A stretch of DNA of 64,000 nt from NCBI GenBank assembly GCA_963746315.1, contig CAVVAR010000012.1:1902779-1966778 (forward strand), read 5' to 3'. This document shows, piece after piece, positions 27,282-36,648 of the stretch; the stretch's first letter is position 1; each line of letters begins with the position of its first letter. The translations under genes were made by a program, and so were the position numbers. The DNA is from Ga0077555 sp963746315. Its GTDB lineage: Bacteria; Pseudomonadota; Alphaproteobacteria; Rhizobiales; Hyphomicrobiaceae. The notes beneath the pieces are model-generated. The model saw nothing but the letters and a program-made list of their open reading frames with translations. It searched no databases and was not told the origin of the DNA.

Positions 27282-28259
27282 TCAGTACCCCTTATCTCTC
27301 GGCACCAGCTCCTTGAGCGCCTGCCCAGCCAGATGGCGCCGCACGTTCTCGGTAAACAAGCTCGCCACGACCTTGTCGCGGTCGGGGTGACCGCCTCCGA
27401 TATGCGGTAGCACCGCAATGCCCGGTGTCTGCCAGAACGGATGCTCGGAGGGCAACGGCTCGGTGCGGAAGACGTCGAGCACGGCGCCGGCGATATCCTT
27501 GGCTTTCACCGCCGCGATCAGGTCGTCGTCGACGATCAGCGCGCCGCGACCGAAATTGATCAGCCAAGCGGCCTTCTTCATCTGCTGCAGGCGTGACCGG
27601 TCGAACATATTCTCAGTCTCGGGCGTGACCGGCAGCAGAAGCACGACGAAGTCACTCTGCGCCAGCACCTCGTTCGTGCCGTCGAAGCCGACGACCTTTT
27701 CGACATGCGGCACAGGATCGGGCGTGCGGCGCGTGCCGATGACCCGCAAGTCGAGGGCAGCGGCCTTTCGCGCGAGATCGGCGCCAATCGCTCCGAGCCC
27801 CAGGATGCCGAGCGTCCTGCCGGCAAGCGTTGCAGACTGCGAGCGCACCCACTTCGATTGCTTCTGGTTATCGGCGATCGTCGCGTAGTGCTTGGTGATG
27901 TGGAACAGCGCACCGAGGATATTCTCGGGCATCTGCGGGAGATGTGTGCCGCGCGCCGCGGAAAGCGGCAGCCCGGGGGGCAGGTCCTTGCGCGCCATCC
28001 AGCCGTCCACGCCTGCCGACATCGACTGGATCATGGCCAGGCGGGGCATCTTCCCGAGCGCGCCCGGAGGCACGCCGAACGCGAGAAGAATTTCGCAGCG
28101 GGTAAGCTGGTCGTCGCTCAGGGGCCCACCTGGGGGCGTATGCGCGATCTCGAAGCCGTCGGCGAGGCCGGCCTTCTCGAGGCTGTCACGGAACGGAGTC
28201 GGATCGGACACGGAGAGCAGCATCAGGGGCTTGTTGGATAGCGACATGAGGGGCTCCAT
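27282..28259 (-). CDS. D-2-hydroxyacid dehydrogenase
   Basis: About 325 residues. The NAD-binding motif is TLGILGLGAIGADLARKAAA; the catalytic positions sit in INFGRGALIVDDDLIAAVKA (Arg), DVFRTEPLP (Glu) and VLPHIGGGHPDRDKV (His). Reaction: reversible NAD(P)-linked reduction of a 2-oxoacid. The N-terminal part (MLLSVSDPTPFRDSLEKAGL) matches the glyoxylate/hydroxypyruvate-like subgroup only loosely. The start is 28259 or 28247; both have GGAG upstream. The denD gene lies just upstream on the same strand. Confidence 0.9.
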   Translation of the reverse strand: MEPLMSLSNKPLMLLSVSDPTPFRDSLEKAGLADGFEIAHTPPGGPLSDDQLTRCEILLAFGVPPGALGKMPRLAMIQSMSAGVDGWMARKDLPPGLPLSAARGTHLPQMPENILGALFHITKHYATIADNQKQSKWVRSQSATLAGRTLGILGLGAIGADLARKAAALDLRVIGTRRTPDPVPHVEKVVGFDGTNEVLAQSDFVVLLLPVTPETENMFDRSRLQQMKKAAWLINFGRGALIVDDDLIAAVKAKDIAGAVLDVFRTEPLPSEHPFWQTPGIAVLPHIGGGHPDRDKVVASLFTENVRRHLAGQALKELVPRDKGY

Positions 28260-28383
28260 CGACACTCCGGGACTGAGCCGGCGCACCGCAAACAGATACG
28301 GGAGAGCATCACTCCCGGACGGGCAAAGGGCCTCGAATCTCAAGTTCGCTTTCGCGCCTTGTCCGGGGTCCTTGGAACGTGGC

Positions 28384-29370
28384 TCAGGCGATCTTGCCGC
28401 CGAGCTCGTCCTCGATGTGGACGCGGATGATCTCCTCGAAGCTAGACTCGGATTTGAAACCGAGCTCGATCGAGCGGCGCGTCTCGAAGTTGCGCGGCCA
28501 GCCGGCGACGATCTCCTGTACGAACGGATCGGGGACGCGCTTGATACGGGCCACGACCTTCTCGCCGGCCACCTTCCGCAGGGCCTCGATTTGCTCGCCG
28601 ACCGTCACTGCGAGCCCGGGCATGGAGAGGTTGCGGCGCGCACCGAGCCGGGCACCGTCGATGGTGGCGGCATGCAACAGGAAGCCAACCGCTGCGCGAG
28701 GGCTCGCATGCCAGTGCATCACCTCTTCGGATACTGGCAGCACCGCCTCGTGGCCGGCCAGGGGCTCACGGATGATGTTCGAGAAGAAGCCGGAGGCCGC
28801 CTTGTTCGGCTTGCCGGGGCGCACGCAAATCGTGGGGAGACGGATGCCGACGCCGTCGAGCATGCCCTTGCGCGTGTAGTCGGCCAGCAGCAGCTCGCCG
28901 ATGGCCTTTTGTGTGCCGTAGCTGGTCAGCGGCGTGGTGAAGAACTCATCCGGTATCTTCTCGGGAAACGGCGCGCCGAAGACGGCGATCGACGAGGTGA
29001 AGACGAGGCGCGGCTTCTTCTGGGCGCCATCATAGGCCCGGCGGATCGACTCGAGCAGGTTCATGGTGCCCGCGAGGTTGATCCGATAGCCCTTCTCGAA
29101 CTCCTGCTCAGCCTCGCCAGAGACGATCGCTGCCAAGTGGAAGATCACATCGGGCTTCGAGGCAACGAGCTTGTCGGTCTCGCCCGCGGCCGGGAGATCC
29201 CCGGTCAGCGTCTCGACTGGGAACGTGGCGCCAGCCGGCTTCTGCGGGGCAACCACGTCGTAGAGCGTGAGGCCAGTGATCTCGGCGCCGCCGAGGCGGC
29301 CATCCTTCGCCAGCCGCTCGGCGAGCTTGCGGCCGACCATGCCTGCGCCGCCGAGGATCAGTACCTTCAT
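28384..29370 (-). CDS. denD: D-erythronate dehydrogenase-like NAD-dependent epimerase/SDR
   Basis: 328 residues. The Rossmann motif is MKVLILGGAGMVGRKLAERL; the catalytic triad positions appear as SSIAVFG and YGTQKAIGE (YxxxK). PTICVRPGKPNKAASGFFSN and EPLAGHEAVLPVSEEVMHWH are hallmarks of DenD, which oxidises D-erythronate to 2-oxo-tetronate. The other tetronate genes (kinase OtnK, aldolase OtnC) are not in the window, so the name rests on sequence pattern alone. A hydroxyacid dehydrogenase gene lies downstream on the same strand. Confidence 0.82.
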   Translation of the reverse strand: MKVLILGGAGMVGRKLAERLAKDGRLGGAEITGLTLYDVVAPQKPAGATFPVETLTGDLPAAGETDKLVASKPDVIFHLAAIVSGEAEQEFEKGYRINLAGTMNLLESIRRAYDGAQKKPRLVFTSSIAVFGAPFPEKIPDEFFTTPLTSYGTQKAIGELLLADYTRKGMLDGVGIRLPTICVRPGKPNKAASGFFSNIIREPLAGHEAVLPVSEEVMHWHASPRAAVGFLLHAATIDGARLGARRNLSMPGLAVTVGEQIEALRKVAGEKVVARIKRVPDPFVQEIVAGWPRNFETRRSIELGFKSESSFEEIIRVHIEDELGGKIA

Positions 29371-29533
29371 GCCGTGTCTCCCGATGTGAGCGATTTCGGG
29401 CGACTAGAGCACGGCGGGGTGGGAGGGAGCAACGGTGAGACCAGGCTCGCGCGACCACGCGACTGCCGAGGGGCTGAGCCCCCTCGCCTCCTCGATCCGG
29501 CCGAAAACCTGGGGCACGGGGACGGCCGGCGGC

Positions 29534-29899
29534 CTACTTGCGGGCCTTGCGGGCAGCATAACGCGCGTCGCGGGCGCGCTTCTGCGCCGCCTCCAGGGCG
29601 GTCTTCAGGTCGATCTTCTGGCGCTCCTCCTCAGCGGCGCGCTCGGCCTCCAGACGCCGCTCCTCGGCCGCCGCGGCCTCGCGTGCGGCCTTCTCGATCG
29701 CGGCCTGCTCGGCGGCTTTAGCCTTCTCCGCCTCGCGTATCGCCCGAGCCTCGGCGATGGCCTTGCGCTCGGCGATGCGAGCCTGCACAGCCGGATCGTC
29801 CAGGCCTGGACGCGCCTTCATCTTTTCGAGAAGTGCCTGCTTGGCGGCGTTCTTGTCGGCTAGACGGTCGTTTAGCGACTTGTCCTTGAAACTTTTCAT
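29534..29899 (-). CDS. DUF6481-type Ala/Glu/Arg-rich helical protein
   Basis: 121 residues from the ATG at 29899, after GAGGTGAT. KSFKDKSLNDRLADKNAAKQ followed by ALLEKMKARPG is the conserved head of DUF6481 proteins. The rest (residues about 45-115) is one charged helix rich in Ala, Glu, Lys and Arg, probably coiled coil. Highly basic tail (RARDARYAARKARK). No known function; the composition suggests nucleic-acid or ribosome contact (inference). Confidence 0.72.
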   Translation of the reverse strand: MKSFKDKSLNDRLADKNAAKQALLEKMKARPGLDDPAVQARIAERKAIAEARAIREAEKAKAAEQAAIEKAAREAAAAEERRLEAERAAEEERQKIDLKTALEAAQKRARDARYAARKARK

Positions 29900-30089
29900 A
29901 TCACCTCGGGAAACTGGCCGCTCGTCGGCTTCCGCCGACACCAGCATGGTTGTTTGAGCGATTTCTCGCGGACTACCACGCCAACGGCAGGGGGATCAAT
30001 ATCCGGGATGATGCCCATCCCCACCGGCGGGCTTGACCCTGAGCCCGCGCTTGGAACACGATCCGCCCACAACATGGACGAGGGGCATC

Positions 30090-30557
30090 ATGCCAAAAGA
30101 GACCGTGACCCACCTCGCGCAGGAGGACTTGCGCGACCTGCGCCGCCTCGCCGGGATCATGGTGCCTGCCTCCTCGGAGGATGGCATGCCCGGCGCCGAC
30201 GACAAGGCAATCTTCTCGGACATCGTCCGCTCGCTCGGGCGCGACCGGGAGTCCGTGCGCGCGGCACTCGCCCTGTTGCGCGACCTGGCAGGCGGCGATT
30301 TCTCGCAGCTCGACGCTGCAACGGCCGAGACGACGGCGATGGAGATGCTGGCCCGGGGCGGCGGCACGGTGACGGCGATCGGTCGCGCGGTGCTCCAGTG
30401 CTACTACCGAGACGACCGCGTATTTATTGCGCTCGGACGGGAGCCGCGGGCGCCATTCCCGATCGGACACAAGGTGGAGCAGGGCGACTGGTCGCTGCTC
30501 GATGCCGTGCGCGGCCGCCCCCGTATGTGGCGCGACGTCGACGGTGGGGGACGCTGA
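30090..30557 (+). CDS. Small partner protein of a GMC oxidoreductase
   Basis: 155 residues starting at ATG 30090. Its stop lies one base before the GMC gene start (30559), so the two are translated together. The sequence MPKETVTHLAQEDLRDLRRL and VMEMLARGGGT-like segments do not match a family I can name, but small subunits of gluconate/fructose dehydrogenase type (subunit 3) have this size and place. No Tat or Sec signal is seen, unlike exported subunit-3 proteins. CYYRDDRVFIALGREPRAPF is the most motif-like part. Confidence 0.65.
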   Translation: MPKETVTHLAQEDLRDLRRLAGIMVPASSEDGMPGADDKAIFSDIVRSLGRDRESVRAALALLRDLAGGDFSQLDAATAETTAMEMLARGGGTVTAIGRAVLQCYYRDDRVFIALGREPRAPFPIGHKVEQGDWSLLDAVRGRPRMWRDVDGGGR

Positions 30558-30558
30558 C

Positions 30559-32196
30559 ATGAGCACGGCACCCGAGCACAACACGGCCCGCCCCACCGAC
30601 GACATCGTCGACGTCCTCATCATCGGCTCTGGCGCCTCGGGCGCGGCAGTGGCCTGGAGCCTCGCCGACACGCGGATGAAGATTCTCTGCCTCGAGCAGG
30701 GCGACTGGATCAAGCCGACTGAGTTTCCGACGAACGGCCGCGACTGGGAGGCACGCCGCTTCGCCGATTTCGACATCAGCCCCAATCGGCGCGGCCGCGA
30801 GACCGACTACCCCATCAACGACGACAACTCGCCGATGAAAGTCGCGAACTTCAACGGCGTCGGCGGTGGCACGATCCTCTACACGGCGCATTTTCCGCGC
30901 ATGCACCCGTCCGACTTCAAGGTCCGCACGCTCGATGGCGTCGCCGACGACTGGCCGGTCGACTACTGGACGCTCGAGCCCTACTTCGCCGAGAACGACC
31001 GCATCATGGGCGTGGCTGGTGTAGCCGGCGATCCGTCCTATCCGCTCCACCAGCCGACCATGCCGCCCGTGCCTCTCGGCAAGACCGGCACGCGCTACGC
31101 CCAAGCCATGAACAAGCTCGGTTGGCACTGGTGGCCGTCCGACATCGCAGTCGCCACCACGGAGTACGACGGCCGCGCCAAGTGCATCAATCTCGGCCAC
31201 TGCACGCCGGGCTGCGCGCAGGGCGCCAAGGCGAGCGTCGACATCACCTACTGGCCGCAGGCCTTGCGAGCGGGCGTGGAGTTGCGGACCCGCTGCCGGG
31301 TGCGCGCGATCACGACCAACGAGCACGGCATGGCCTCGGGCGTCGTATACTATGATCCGAACGGTATCGAGCGCTTCCAGCCGGCCGAGATGGTGATCGT
31401 CGCGGCGAACGGCATCGGCACGCCGCGGTTGTTGCTCAACTCGGCTTCGGGTCGCCACCCCAACGGACTCGCCAACTCGTCAGACCAAGTTGGGCGCAAC
31501 CTGATGGTGCACCCGTGGCCGCAGATCTACGGCTACATCGACGAGGAGCTGGATGGCGACCGCGCGCCGATGACCGTGATGTGGTCGAAGGAATTCTACG
31601 AGACCGACCCGAGCCGTGGCTTCGTCAGAGGCTACACGTTGCAGTTTGCGCGCGGCACAGGACCCGCCAACGAGGCCATCACCAGCATGGCGGCCGGGCG
31701 ACTGCCGTGGGGACGCGATCACCACCGCGTCTATCGCACTCTGCTCTACAAGTCGCTACGAGTTGGCGTCGCCTGCGAGGACCTCCCCGAGGCGCACAAT
31801 CGCGTAACGCTCGATCCCGTGCTTAAGGACAGCCACGGCATTCCGGCGCCGCGGATCGACTACACGGTCAGCGAGAACACGCAGCGCATGATGGACCACG
31901 GCATCGCGCGCTCGGTCGAGATCCTGAAGGCGGCGGGCTGCCATACGATCCATCTGCCGCAGCCGGGCGTACTGAACAGCCCCGGCCATCTGCTCGGCAC
32001 CGCGCGCATGGGCAACGATCCCGAGCGTTCGGTGGTCAATGCGTGGGGTCGCAGCCACGACGTGAAAAACCTGTTCATCGTCGACGGCAGCATTTGGGTG
32101 ACGTCCGGCGGCGTGAACCCGACGTCCACAATCCAGGCGCTCGCGCTCCACATCGCCGAAAACATCAAGCAACGGCTGGCGAACCTGTTCGACTGA
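30559..32196 (+). CDS. GMC family FAD oxidoreductase
   Basis: 545 residues. FAD binding: VDVLIIGSGASGAAVAWSLA with a Glu at the end of the fold (LCLEQGDW). NGVGGGTILYTAHFPRM is the GMC loop. KCINLGHCTPGCAQGAKAS is a Cys cluster typical of the gluconate-2-dehydrogenase-like branch. The C-terminus has the active-site His in SPGHLLGTARMGNDPERSV and TSGGVNPTSTIQALALHIAE. Reaction: oxidation of an alcohol or sugar; the electron acceptor is unknown. No signal peptide. Coupled to the small protein upstream. Confidence 0.92.
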   Translation: MSTAPEHNTARPTDDIVDVLIIGSGASGAAVAWSLADTRMKILCLEQGDWIKPTEFPTNGRDWEARRFADFDISPNRRGRETDYPINDDNSPMKVANFNGVGGGTILYTAHFPRMHPSDFKVRTLDGVADDWPVDYWTLEPYFAENDRIMGVAGVAGDPSYPLHQPTMPPVPLGKTGTRYAQAMNKLGWHWWPSDIAVATTEYDGRAKCINLGHCTPGCAQGAKASVDITYWPQALRAGVELRTRCRVRAITTNEHGMASGVVYYDPNGIERFQPAEMVIVAANGIGTPRLLLNSASGRHPNGLANSSDQVGRNLMVHPWPQIYGYIDEELDGDRAPMTVMWSKEFYETDPSRGFVRGYTLQFARGTGPANEAITSMAAGRLPWGRDHHRVYRTLLYKSLRVGVACEDLPEAHNRVTLDPVLKDSHGIPAPRIDYTVSENTQRMMDHGIARSVEILKAAGCHTIHLPQPGVLNSPGHLLGTARMGNDPERSVVNAWGRSHDVKNLFIVDGSIWVTSGGVNPTSTIQALALHIAENIKQRLANLFD

Positions 32197-32210
32197 GAGG
32201 GGGGCGTTCC

Positions 32211-32831
32211 CTACCCCGCCATCACCTTCTTCACGACGGCGGAGAGCTTGTGGCGGATGGCATGGAAGCCTTTCGAGGCGTCGCTGGTCATCCAGTTCAT
32301 CTGCAGCGAGCGGCGCTGGCCTTCGAATGGGTGGTGGCCGTGCCAGGAGGTCTCCGAGCGCTTGAAGACCAGGAGCGTGCCGTTGTCAGGCGGCACCTCG
32401 GCGACGAAATCGTCGACGTCGTGGCCGTTCCTGAGAATGCGCAGACGGCCACCGGGCTGTTGCCAGTCATTGTTGAGGTACAAGAGCACGGTGATGATCT
32501 TGTCCTTGCTGTCGGTGTGGATCTGGCCGTCCTTGGCGCGCGTCCATCCCCTGAGCGAGTACATCTTCGGCCGCCCGTCGAGTGAGACCCCGAACATCTC
32601 CTCGATGGCCGCCTCGAACTCGGGACCGTCGAGCTCCGCGATCACCTCGCGGATGGCCATGCTGTCATCGAGGCTCTCGATCGGAAAGCTGCCGCCCTTC
32701 TCGATCTTTGGGTAAGTCGCATTGATGGCTCGCACCGTGTCGGGTGACAGGAAGCCCGGCACGACGACGTAGCTGTAGGGCTCCGTCGCGACCGTCGCCG
32801 CGCGCAATTTTTCGATGTCGAGATGTCCCAT
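32211..32831 (-). CDS. 2-oxoglutarate/Fe(II)-dependent oxygenase, prolyl-4-hydroxylase type
   Basis: 206 residues from the ATG at 32831. YVVVPGFLSPDTVRAINATY starts the double-stranded beta-helix. The iron site is HTDSKDKIITVLLYLNNDW (HxD) with the distal His in SWHGHHPFEG and Arg in RRSLQMNW for 2-oxoglutarate. PGGRLRILRNGHDVDDFVAE is the usual connecting segment. The substrate (protein, peptide or small molecule) is unknown. Convergent with the GMC gene, 14 bases apart. A second protein of this fold lies at 35934. Confidence 0.88.
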   Translation of the reverse strand: MGHLDIEKLRAATVATEPYSYVVVPGFLSPDTVRAINATYPKIEKGGSFPIESLDDSMAIREVIAELDGPEFEAAIEEMFGVSLDGRPKMYSLRGWTRAKDGQIHTDSKDKIITVLLYLNNDWQQPGGRLRILRNGHDVDDFVAEVPPDNGTLLVFKRSETSWHGHHPFEGQRRSLQMNWMTSDASKGFHAIRHKLSAVVKKVMAG

Positions 32832-32889
32832 CGCCGTCCCCCTCCTCACTCGTCGGCCTCGTTCCAGCGCCCGCCCGTCCCCGGCGTCG

Positions 32890-33925
32890 CTACCGACCGC
32901 CGGCCTCGACTTGGCCTGCGGCGGCGAAAATGCCGCTCAGCATGCTGCGCCGACGCTCGAGCCTCTGAACGATGGCCTGTGCGATTTCGGCGGCGGAGTT
33001 GAGCGGCGGATAGGTCCAACCCTCGAGAACTCTTAACCTCGGCGGGCAGGGACCGTGTGGCGCCATAGCGCCGCAGCGACTCGTGGAAGCGGCGAAACTT
33101 CGCGCTCCCGCCGGACGGCTCGAACACGTAGACGGGGCGCCCCGTAACCAGGGGCTCACCCGTCATGTTCACGCTGTCCCCGGTCACCACGAACAGGTCG
33201 GCATGCGCGAGGAAGGCGGGATAAGGGTTCTCACCACTGCCGTCCCAGATAAATCGCGGCGCGCCGTCTGTGGCGCGGTCCACGGCGCGGATCAATCGCT
33301 GGTGGCTGCGACGTGAGGGCGTCACCATGAAGCTCGCGCCTAGCCGCCTCAACGAGGCGATGGAAGCTTCCAGCCGACCGTCGTCGGCATCGGTGAACTT
33401 ATAGACGGCGTTCTTCCCGCCGAGGATAACGGCGACGCGCGGACCGGGAAGCGAGGCAATTTCCGGCGGCGCGGCCTGTCGTAAAACTGCCAGCCGCTCG
33501 GGCGAGAAGCCGTGCGGAGCAGTGAGTGTGGTGACCACGTTTGCACCGCGGCGACGGTCGTGCTCGGGCACCCAGATCAGATCGGCGGTGTTGGCGGTGG
33601 TCTTCGGATCCTGCAGGACGACGGTGAACGTCGCGACACCAGCATGGCGGCGGAGCGCCCGGATGTAGGGAATGCTCAGGCGACCAGTGGCGATCGCGAT
33701 GTCGGGCCAGGGCGGTCCGAGCAGCTTGCCGGGCCCGACGCCGTCTCGCGGGTCGGGCGGCCCGTATGGTGCCGCAAACCGCCAGAGCCCCTGTGGCGAC
33801 ACTTCTTTCAGCTCCCACGACACGCCAAGGGCCTCGGCGACGCCGCGCGCCTGCACCTGCATGCCTGCCTTGTCATCGGTGATCAGCCAGGCATGGAGTC
33901 CGCCAAGAGGTCGTGCCACCGTCAT
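32890..33925 (-). CDS. Mitochondrial-fission ELM1-like family protein, frameshifted
   Basis: The start at 33925 (MTVARPLGGLHAWLITDDKA) begins a protein like the bacterial ELM1 family, a GT-B-fold group: AVILGGKNAVYKFTDADDGR, FMVTPSRRSHQRLIRAVDRA and FVVTGDSVNMTGEPLVTGRP are recognisable. The first frame loses sense at 33027-33032; the end (EGWTYPPLNSAAEIAQAIVQ) lies in the next frame, closing at 32890. Removing one base from GAGTTC (minus strand) gives EVKSLEGWTYPPLN, about 345 residues. Function in bacteria is not settled; a glycosyltransferase-like role is the family guess. Confidence 0.82.
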
Positions 33926-33967
33926 CGATCGAGACCTCGCCGCATCTGGTGACAAGCAGGGAGCCGC

Positions 33968-34534
33968 ATGGCCGAATGTTTTCGACGCCAACCGCCGGCC
34001 GTGCTTCAACTGGCGATGGACTCGCCCCCCCGTTTCACACCGGAGGCACTATCGCCGATGCGCGCCCGTCTCGATGCTACCGATTGGCGCATCCTCAAGG
34101 AATTGCAGGCCGACGGCCGGCAGACCAACGTCGCGCTCGCGCAGCGGGTGGGCCTCTCGCCGCCACCCTGTCTTCGACGCGTGCAGGCGCTGGAGCGGGC
34201 GGGCTTCATCCGCGGCTATCACGCCGCGATCGACGCTGCGATGGTCGGGTTCGAGGTGGCCGCGTTCGCCATGGTGACGTTGCGCGCCCAGGGCGAGGCG
34301 GAACTGCGCGAGTTCGAGAACCGCGTGCTGACATGGCCGATCGTGCGTGAAGCCTACATGCTGGCCGGTGACGCCGACTACATGTTGAAATGCGTGGCCT
34401 CGGACATGGCGAGCTTCCAGACCTTCGTTCTCGACCAGCTCACCGCACTTCCAAACGTGGCGAGCGTCAAGACGACGGTCGTGCTGCGCGAAGCCAAGCG
34501 CGAGCCGGGCGTGCCGATCGAGAAGGGGCGCTAG
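33968..34534 (+). CDS. Lrp/AsnC family transcriptional regulator
   Basis: 188 residues. The winged helix-turn-helix is LDATDWRILKELQADGRQTN then VALAQRVGLSPPPCLRRVQA; the C-terminal RAM/ligand domain holds REAYMLAGDADYMLKCVASD. Such proteins bind amino acids and form octamers on DNA. The start at 33968 has GGGAG upstream; a later ATG at 34058 would remove a non-family extension of 30 residues. Its TAG stop sits in the first bases of a palindromic repeat (34531). Confidence 0.92.
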   Translation: MAECFRRQPPAVLQLAMDSPPRFTPEALSPMRARLDATDWRILKELQADGRQTNVALAQRVGLSPPPCLRRVQALERAGFIRGYHAAIDAAMVGFEVAAFAMVTLRAQGEAELREFENRVLTWPIVREAYMLAGDADYMLKCVASDMASFQTFVLDQLTALPNVASVKTTVVLREAKREPGVPIEKGR

Positions 34535-34609
34535 TGTCCCGACCGCGAAGTTCGCTTCATCCTGCTGCCGGGTCGGGACGAACTTCGCGGTCGAAGGGAC
34601 AATAGCTAG
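34531..34609. repeat. Palindromic repeat, copy C
   Basis: 79 bases from CTAGTGTCCC to the mirrored but imperfect GGGACAATAGCTAG. The inner arms GACCGCGAAGTTCG (34541-34554) and CGAACTTCGCGGTC (34579-34592) are perfect over 14 bp. The Lrp gene ends with the TAG of its left end. Confidence 0.75.
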
Positions 34610-34618
34610 ATCATGAGC

Positions 34619-34709
34619 TTGGTATGGCCTTGTGTTTGGAAGTCCGCTTTCAGAGACCGCCGAGAGAATGAAGCGGACTTCCAAACTGCCACACTAGCCC
34701 TCATACCAA
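34619..34709. repeat. Palindromic repeat, copy D
   Basis: 91 bases. The inner arms TTTGGAAGTCCGCTT (34635-34649) and AAGCGGACTTCCAAA (34671-34685) are perfect; the outer arms TTGGTATG (34619) and CATACCAA (34702) also pair. The right arm keeps the ACACTAG end motif of the family. The last codons and TGA stop of the AEC carrier gene (34701-34709) lie inside the right arm. Confidence 0.65.
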
Positions 34710-35618
34710 CCGCATCACGATGATCCACGCGGTCACGAACAGTGGCGACAGTGCCGTCGAGATCACGACGGCCGTAGAGATGAACTCGGCCTCCATCTTG
34801 TACTCGGCGGCGAAAATGGTGATCAAGACGCCGACCGGCGTCGAGGCCGCGACCACGATCACGGCCGTGACCACGGGATCGAGCCCCATGACATGGCAGA
34901 TCCACCACGTCATCGCCGGAGCGACCAAAAACTTGAGGAAAAGAATCAGGCTCTGTGGCCCCCACTCGATCCGCCCGATCCGCGAGGCCGCGACCTGGGC
35001 GCCGAGCGTGTAGAGCGCAAGCGGCGTGAAGATCGACCCGAGGAACTGCATGGGCTGACCGACGACGGCCGGCAATTCCACCTCGAAGCCTCGCAACCCC
35101 AGCCCGAGCGCGATCGATGGGATCATCGGCGTCTCGAACGCCGACTTGAGCTTGTCGAACGGCCGGCCGCCGGCCGGCGCCATCACCCAGACACCGACCG
35201 TCGTGGTCATGATTGCCATCAACGCGGCCATCACCGACTGGTGGATCAGGTACTCGGAGCCGAACGCGAGCTGGGTCACCGGCACACCGAAAAAGCCGAC
35301 GTTGGCATAGGCCGCTCCGAGCCCCATCATCGGCCCGAGATTGCGACGCATCCGGAACGCCATGGCGAGCAGCCAGCCGACCGGGATGATCATCAGGAAC
35401 TGCACGATCCCCATGTAGACGACCGGCCAGACGACAGAGATCGGCTGCTTTCCGCTCGACAGGAAATGCACGAAGAACGCCGGCATCACGACATAGACCT
35501 GCAGCCGATTGAGCGTGCCGATGTCGAGCTTGAGACGCGACTGCATCACGTAGCCGAGCACGACCAGCGCGATGATCGGCAGCGTCACCTTGGTCAGAAT
35601 ATCCTGGAAGAGTTCCAT
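34701..35618 (-). CDS. AEC (auxin efflux carrier) family transporter
   Basis: 305 residues with about ten membrane segments in two halves. TLPIIALVVLGYVMQSRLKL, YVVMPAFFVHFLSSG, GAAYANVGFFGVPVTQLAFG (the conserved N-x-G-F-F-G-x-P motif) and VVAASTPVGVLITIFAAEYK identify the family. Members export or import malate, malonate and other organic acids. Start: ATG 35618. Convergent with the Lrp regulator across the repeat pair. 315 bases without a gene lie upstream (35619-35933). Confidence 0.92.
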   Translation of the reverse strand: MELFQDILTKVTLPIIALVVLGYVMQSRLKLDIGTLNRLQVYVVMPAFFVHFLSSGKQPISVVWPVVYMGIVQFLMIIPVGWLLAMAFRMRRNLGPMMGLGAAYANVGFFGVPVTQLAFGSEYLIHQSVMAALMAIMTTTVGVWVMAPAGGRPFDKLKSAFETPMIPSIALGLGLRGFEVELPAVVGQPMQFLGSIFTPLALYTLGAQVAASRIGRIEWGPQSLILFLKFLVAPAMTWWICHVMGLDPVVTAVIVVAASTPVGVLITIFAAEYKMEAEFISTAVVISTALSPLFVTAWIIVMRLV

Positions 35619-35933
35619 GTGCCCGCGACTGGCCTTCGCGGTCCCCCCGCGGGGCGTTGTTCTGTCCCATGCTCAAGGCGAGGGCAAGGCAGAACTCGGG
35701 TTGCATCGGCGTGCCCTGTCCAGCCGCGTTTCCGGTGGCGGCATGTGGGCTGGCCAGAGGCATGCTTCCATTTGGCGCGTGACAACCCTGGCCCCGTGAC
35801 GCCTTGCCTCGTAGGGCGCGCAAAAACCCGAGTGCTAGTGGGGGTGAATACAAGTTGCCTCGCCGCCTCGAGATCGCCACGCACCGTGGCGGGCCAGTAG
35901 CGCCGGGGCCGAAGCCAGGGGGACGTAACGCAG

Positions 35934-36596
35934 ATGGCCACCCAAAGGGACGCGATTGCTGCTCAGCTACTCGCCAGCATCGAGGCTTCGGAGGGGCACC
36001 CGAAGCCCTATCGCCACTGGTTCCTGTCGAATTGCCTGCCGACGGCCGTCGCCGACGAGATCACGGCGCTGCCGTTTCCGCCACCGGCGCTCGATGGTGT
36101 CTCCGGCAAGCGCGAGCTGCACAACGCGACGCGCAGGTACTTCGACGTGGACAACCGCACCGCACTGCCGGTGGTGGAGGACTTCGCCCAGGCGTTTCAG
36201 TCGAGAACCGTCACCGAGCGCATCGAAAGTCACTTCGGCACACGCCTCGGCGGGACCTATCTGCGGCTCGAGTACGCGCAGGACACGAACGGCTTCTGGC
36301 TCGAGCCACACACCGATCTCGGCGTGAAGGTGTTCACGATGCTGCTCTACCTCTCGAAGGACCCGAGCCACGGCGATCTCGGCACCGACATCTACGGCGG
36401 CGACAAGCACCACGTGGGCCGCTCGCCGTTCGTGCCGAACGGGGCCATGGTGTTCGTTCCCTCGACCGACACGTACCACGGCTTCGAGCCACGCCCGATT
36501 GCCGGCGTGCGCAAATCGATCATCATCAATTACGTCACCGCCGAGTGGCGGGCACGCGAGCAGCTGTCGTTCCCGGATGCGCCGATCGGGCATTGA
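35934..36596 (+). CDS. 2-oxoglutarate/Fe(II)-dependent oxygenase
   Basis: 220 residues. The iron-binding HxD is in WLEPHTDLGVKVFTMLLYLS, the distal His in PSTDTYHGFEPRPI, and the 2-oxoglutarate Arg in GVRKSIIINYVTAEW. RYFDVDNRTALPVVEDFAQA precedes the beta-helix. It shares the fold of the protein at 32211-32831 but is not a close copy. The substrate is unknown; similar stand-alone oxygenases are often found near cell-surface polysaccharide genes, which are not seen here. Confidence 0.85.
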   Translation: MATQRDAIAAQLLASIEASEGHPKPYRHWFLSNCLPTAVADEITALPFPPPALDGVSGKRELHNATRRYFDVDNRTALPVVEDFAQAFQSRTVTERIESHFGTRLGGTYLRLEYAQDTNGFWLEPHTDLGVKVFTMLLYLSKDPSHGDLGTDIYGGDKHHVGRSPFVPNGAMVFVPSTDTYHGFEPRPIAGVRKSIIINYVTAEWRAREQLSFPDAPIGH

Positions 36597-36648
36597 CGAC
36601 CAATTCCCTCGAAGACATTCTGCCGTCGCACACTCAGCTTTTGGGTGC

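Noticed and set aside
28000..29721. Long plus-strand frame opposite the hydroxyacid dehydrogenase and denD genes
   Set aside because: No start signal or recognisable domain; the minus-strand genes are well supported.
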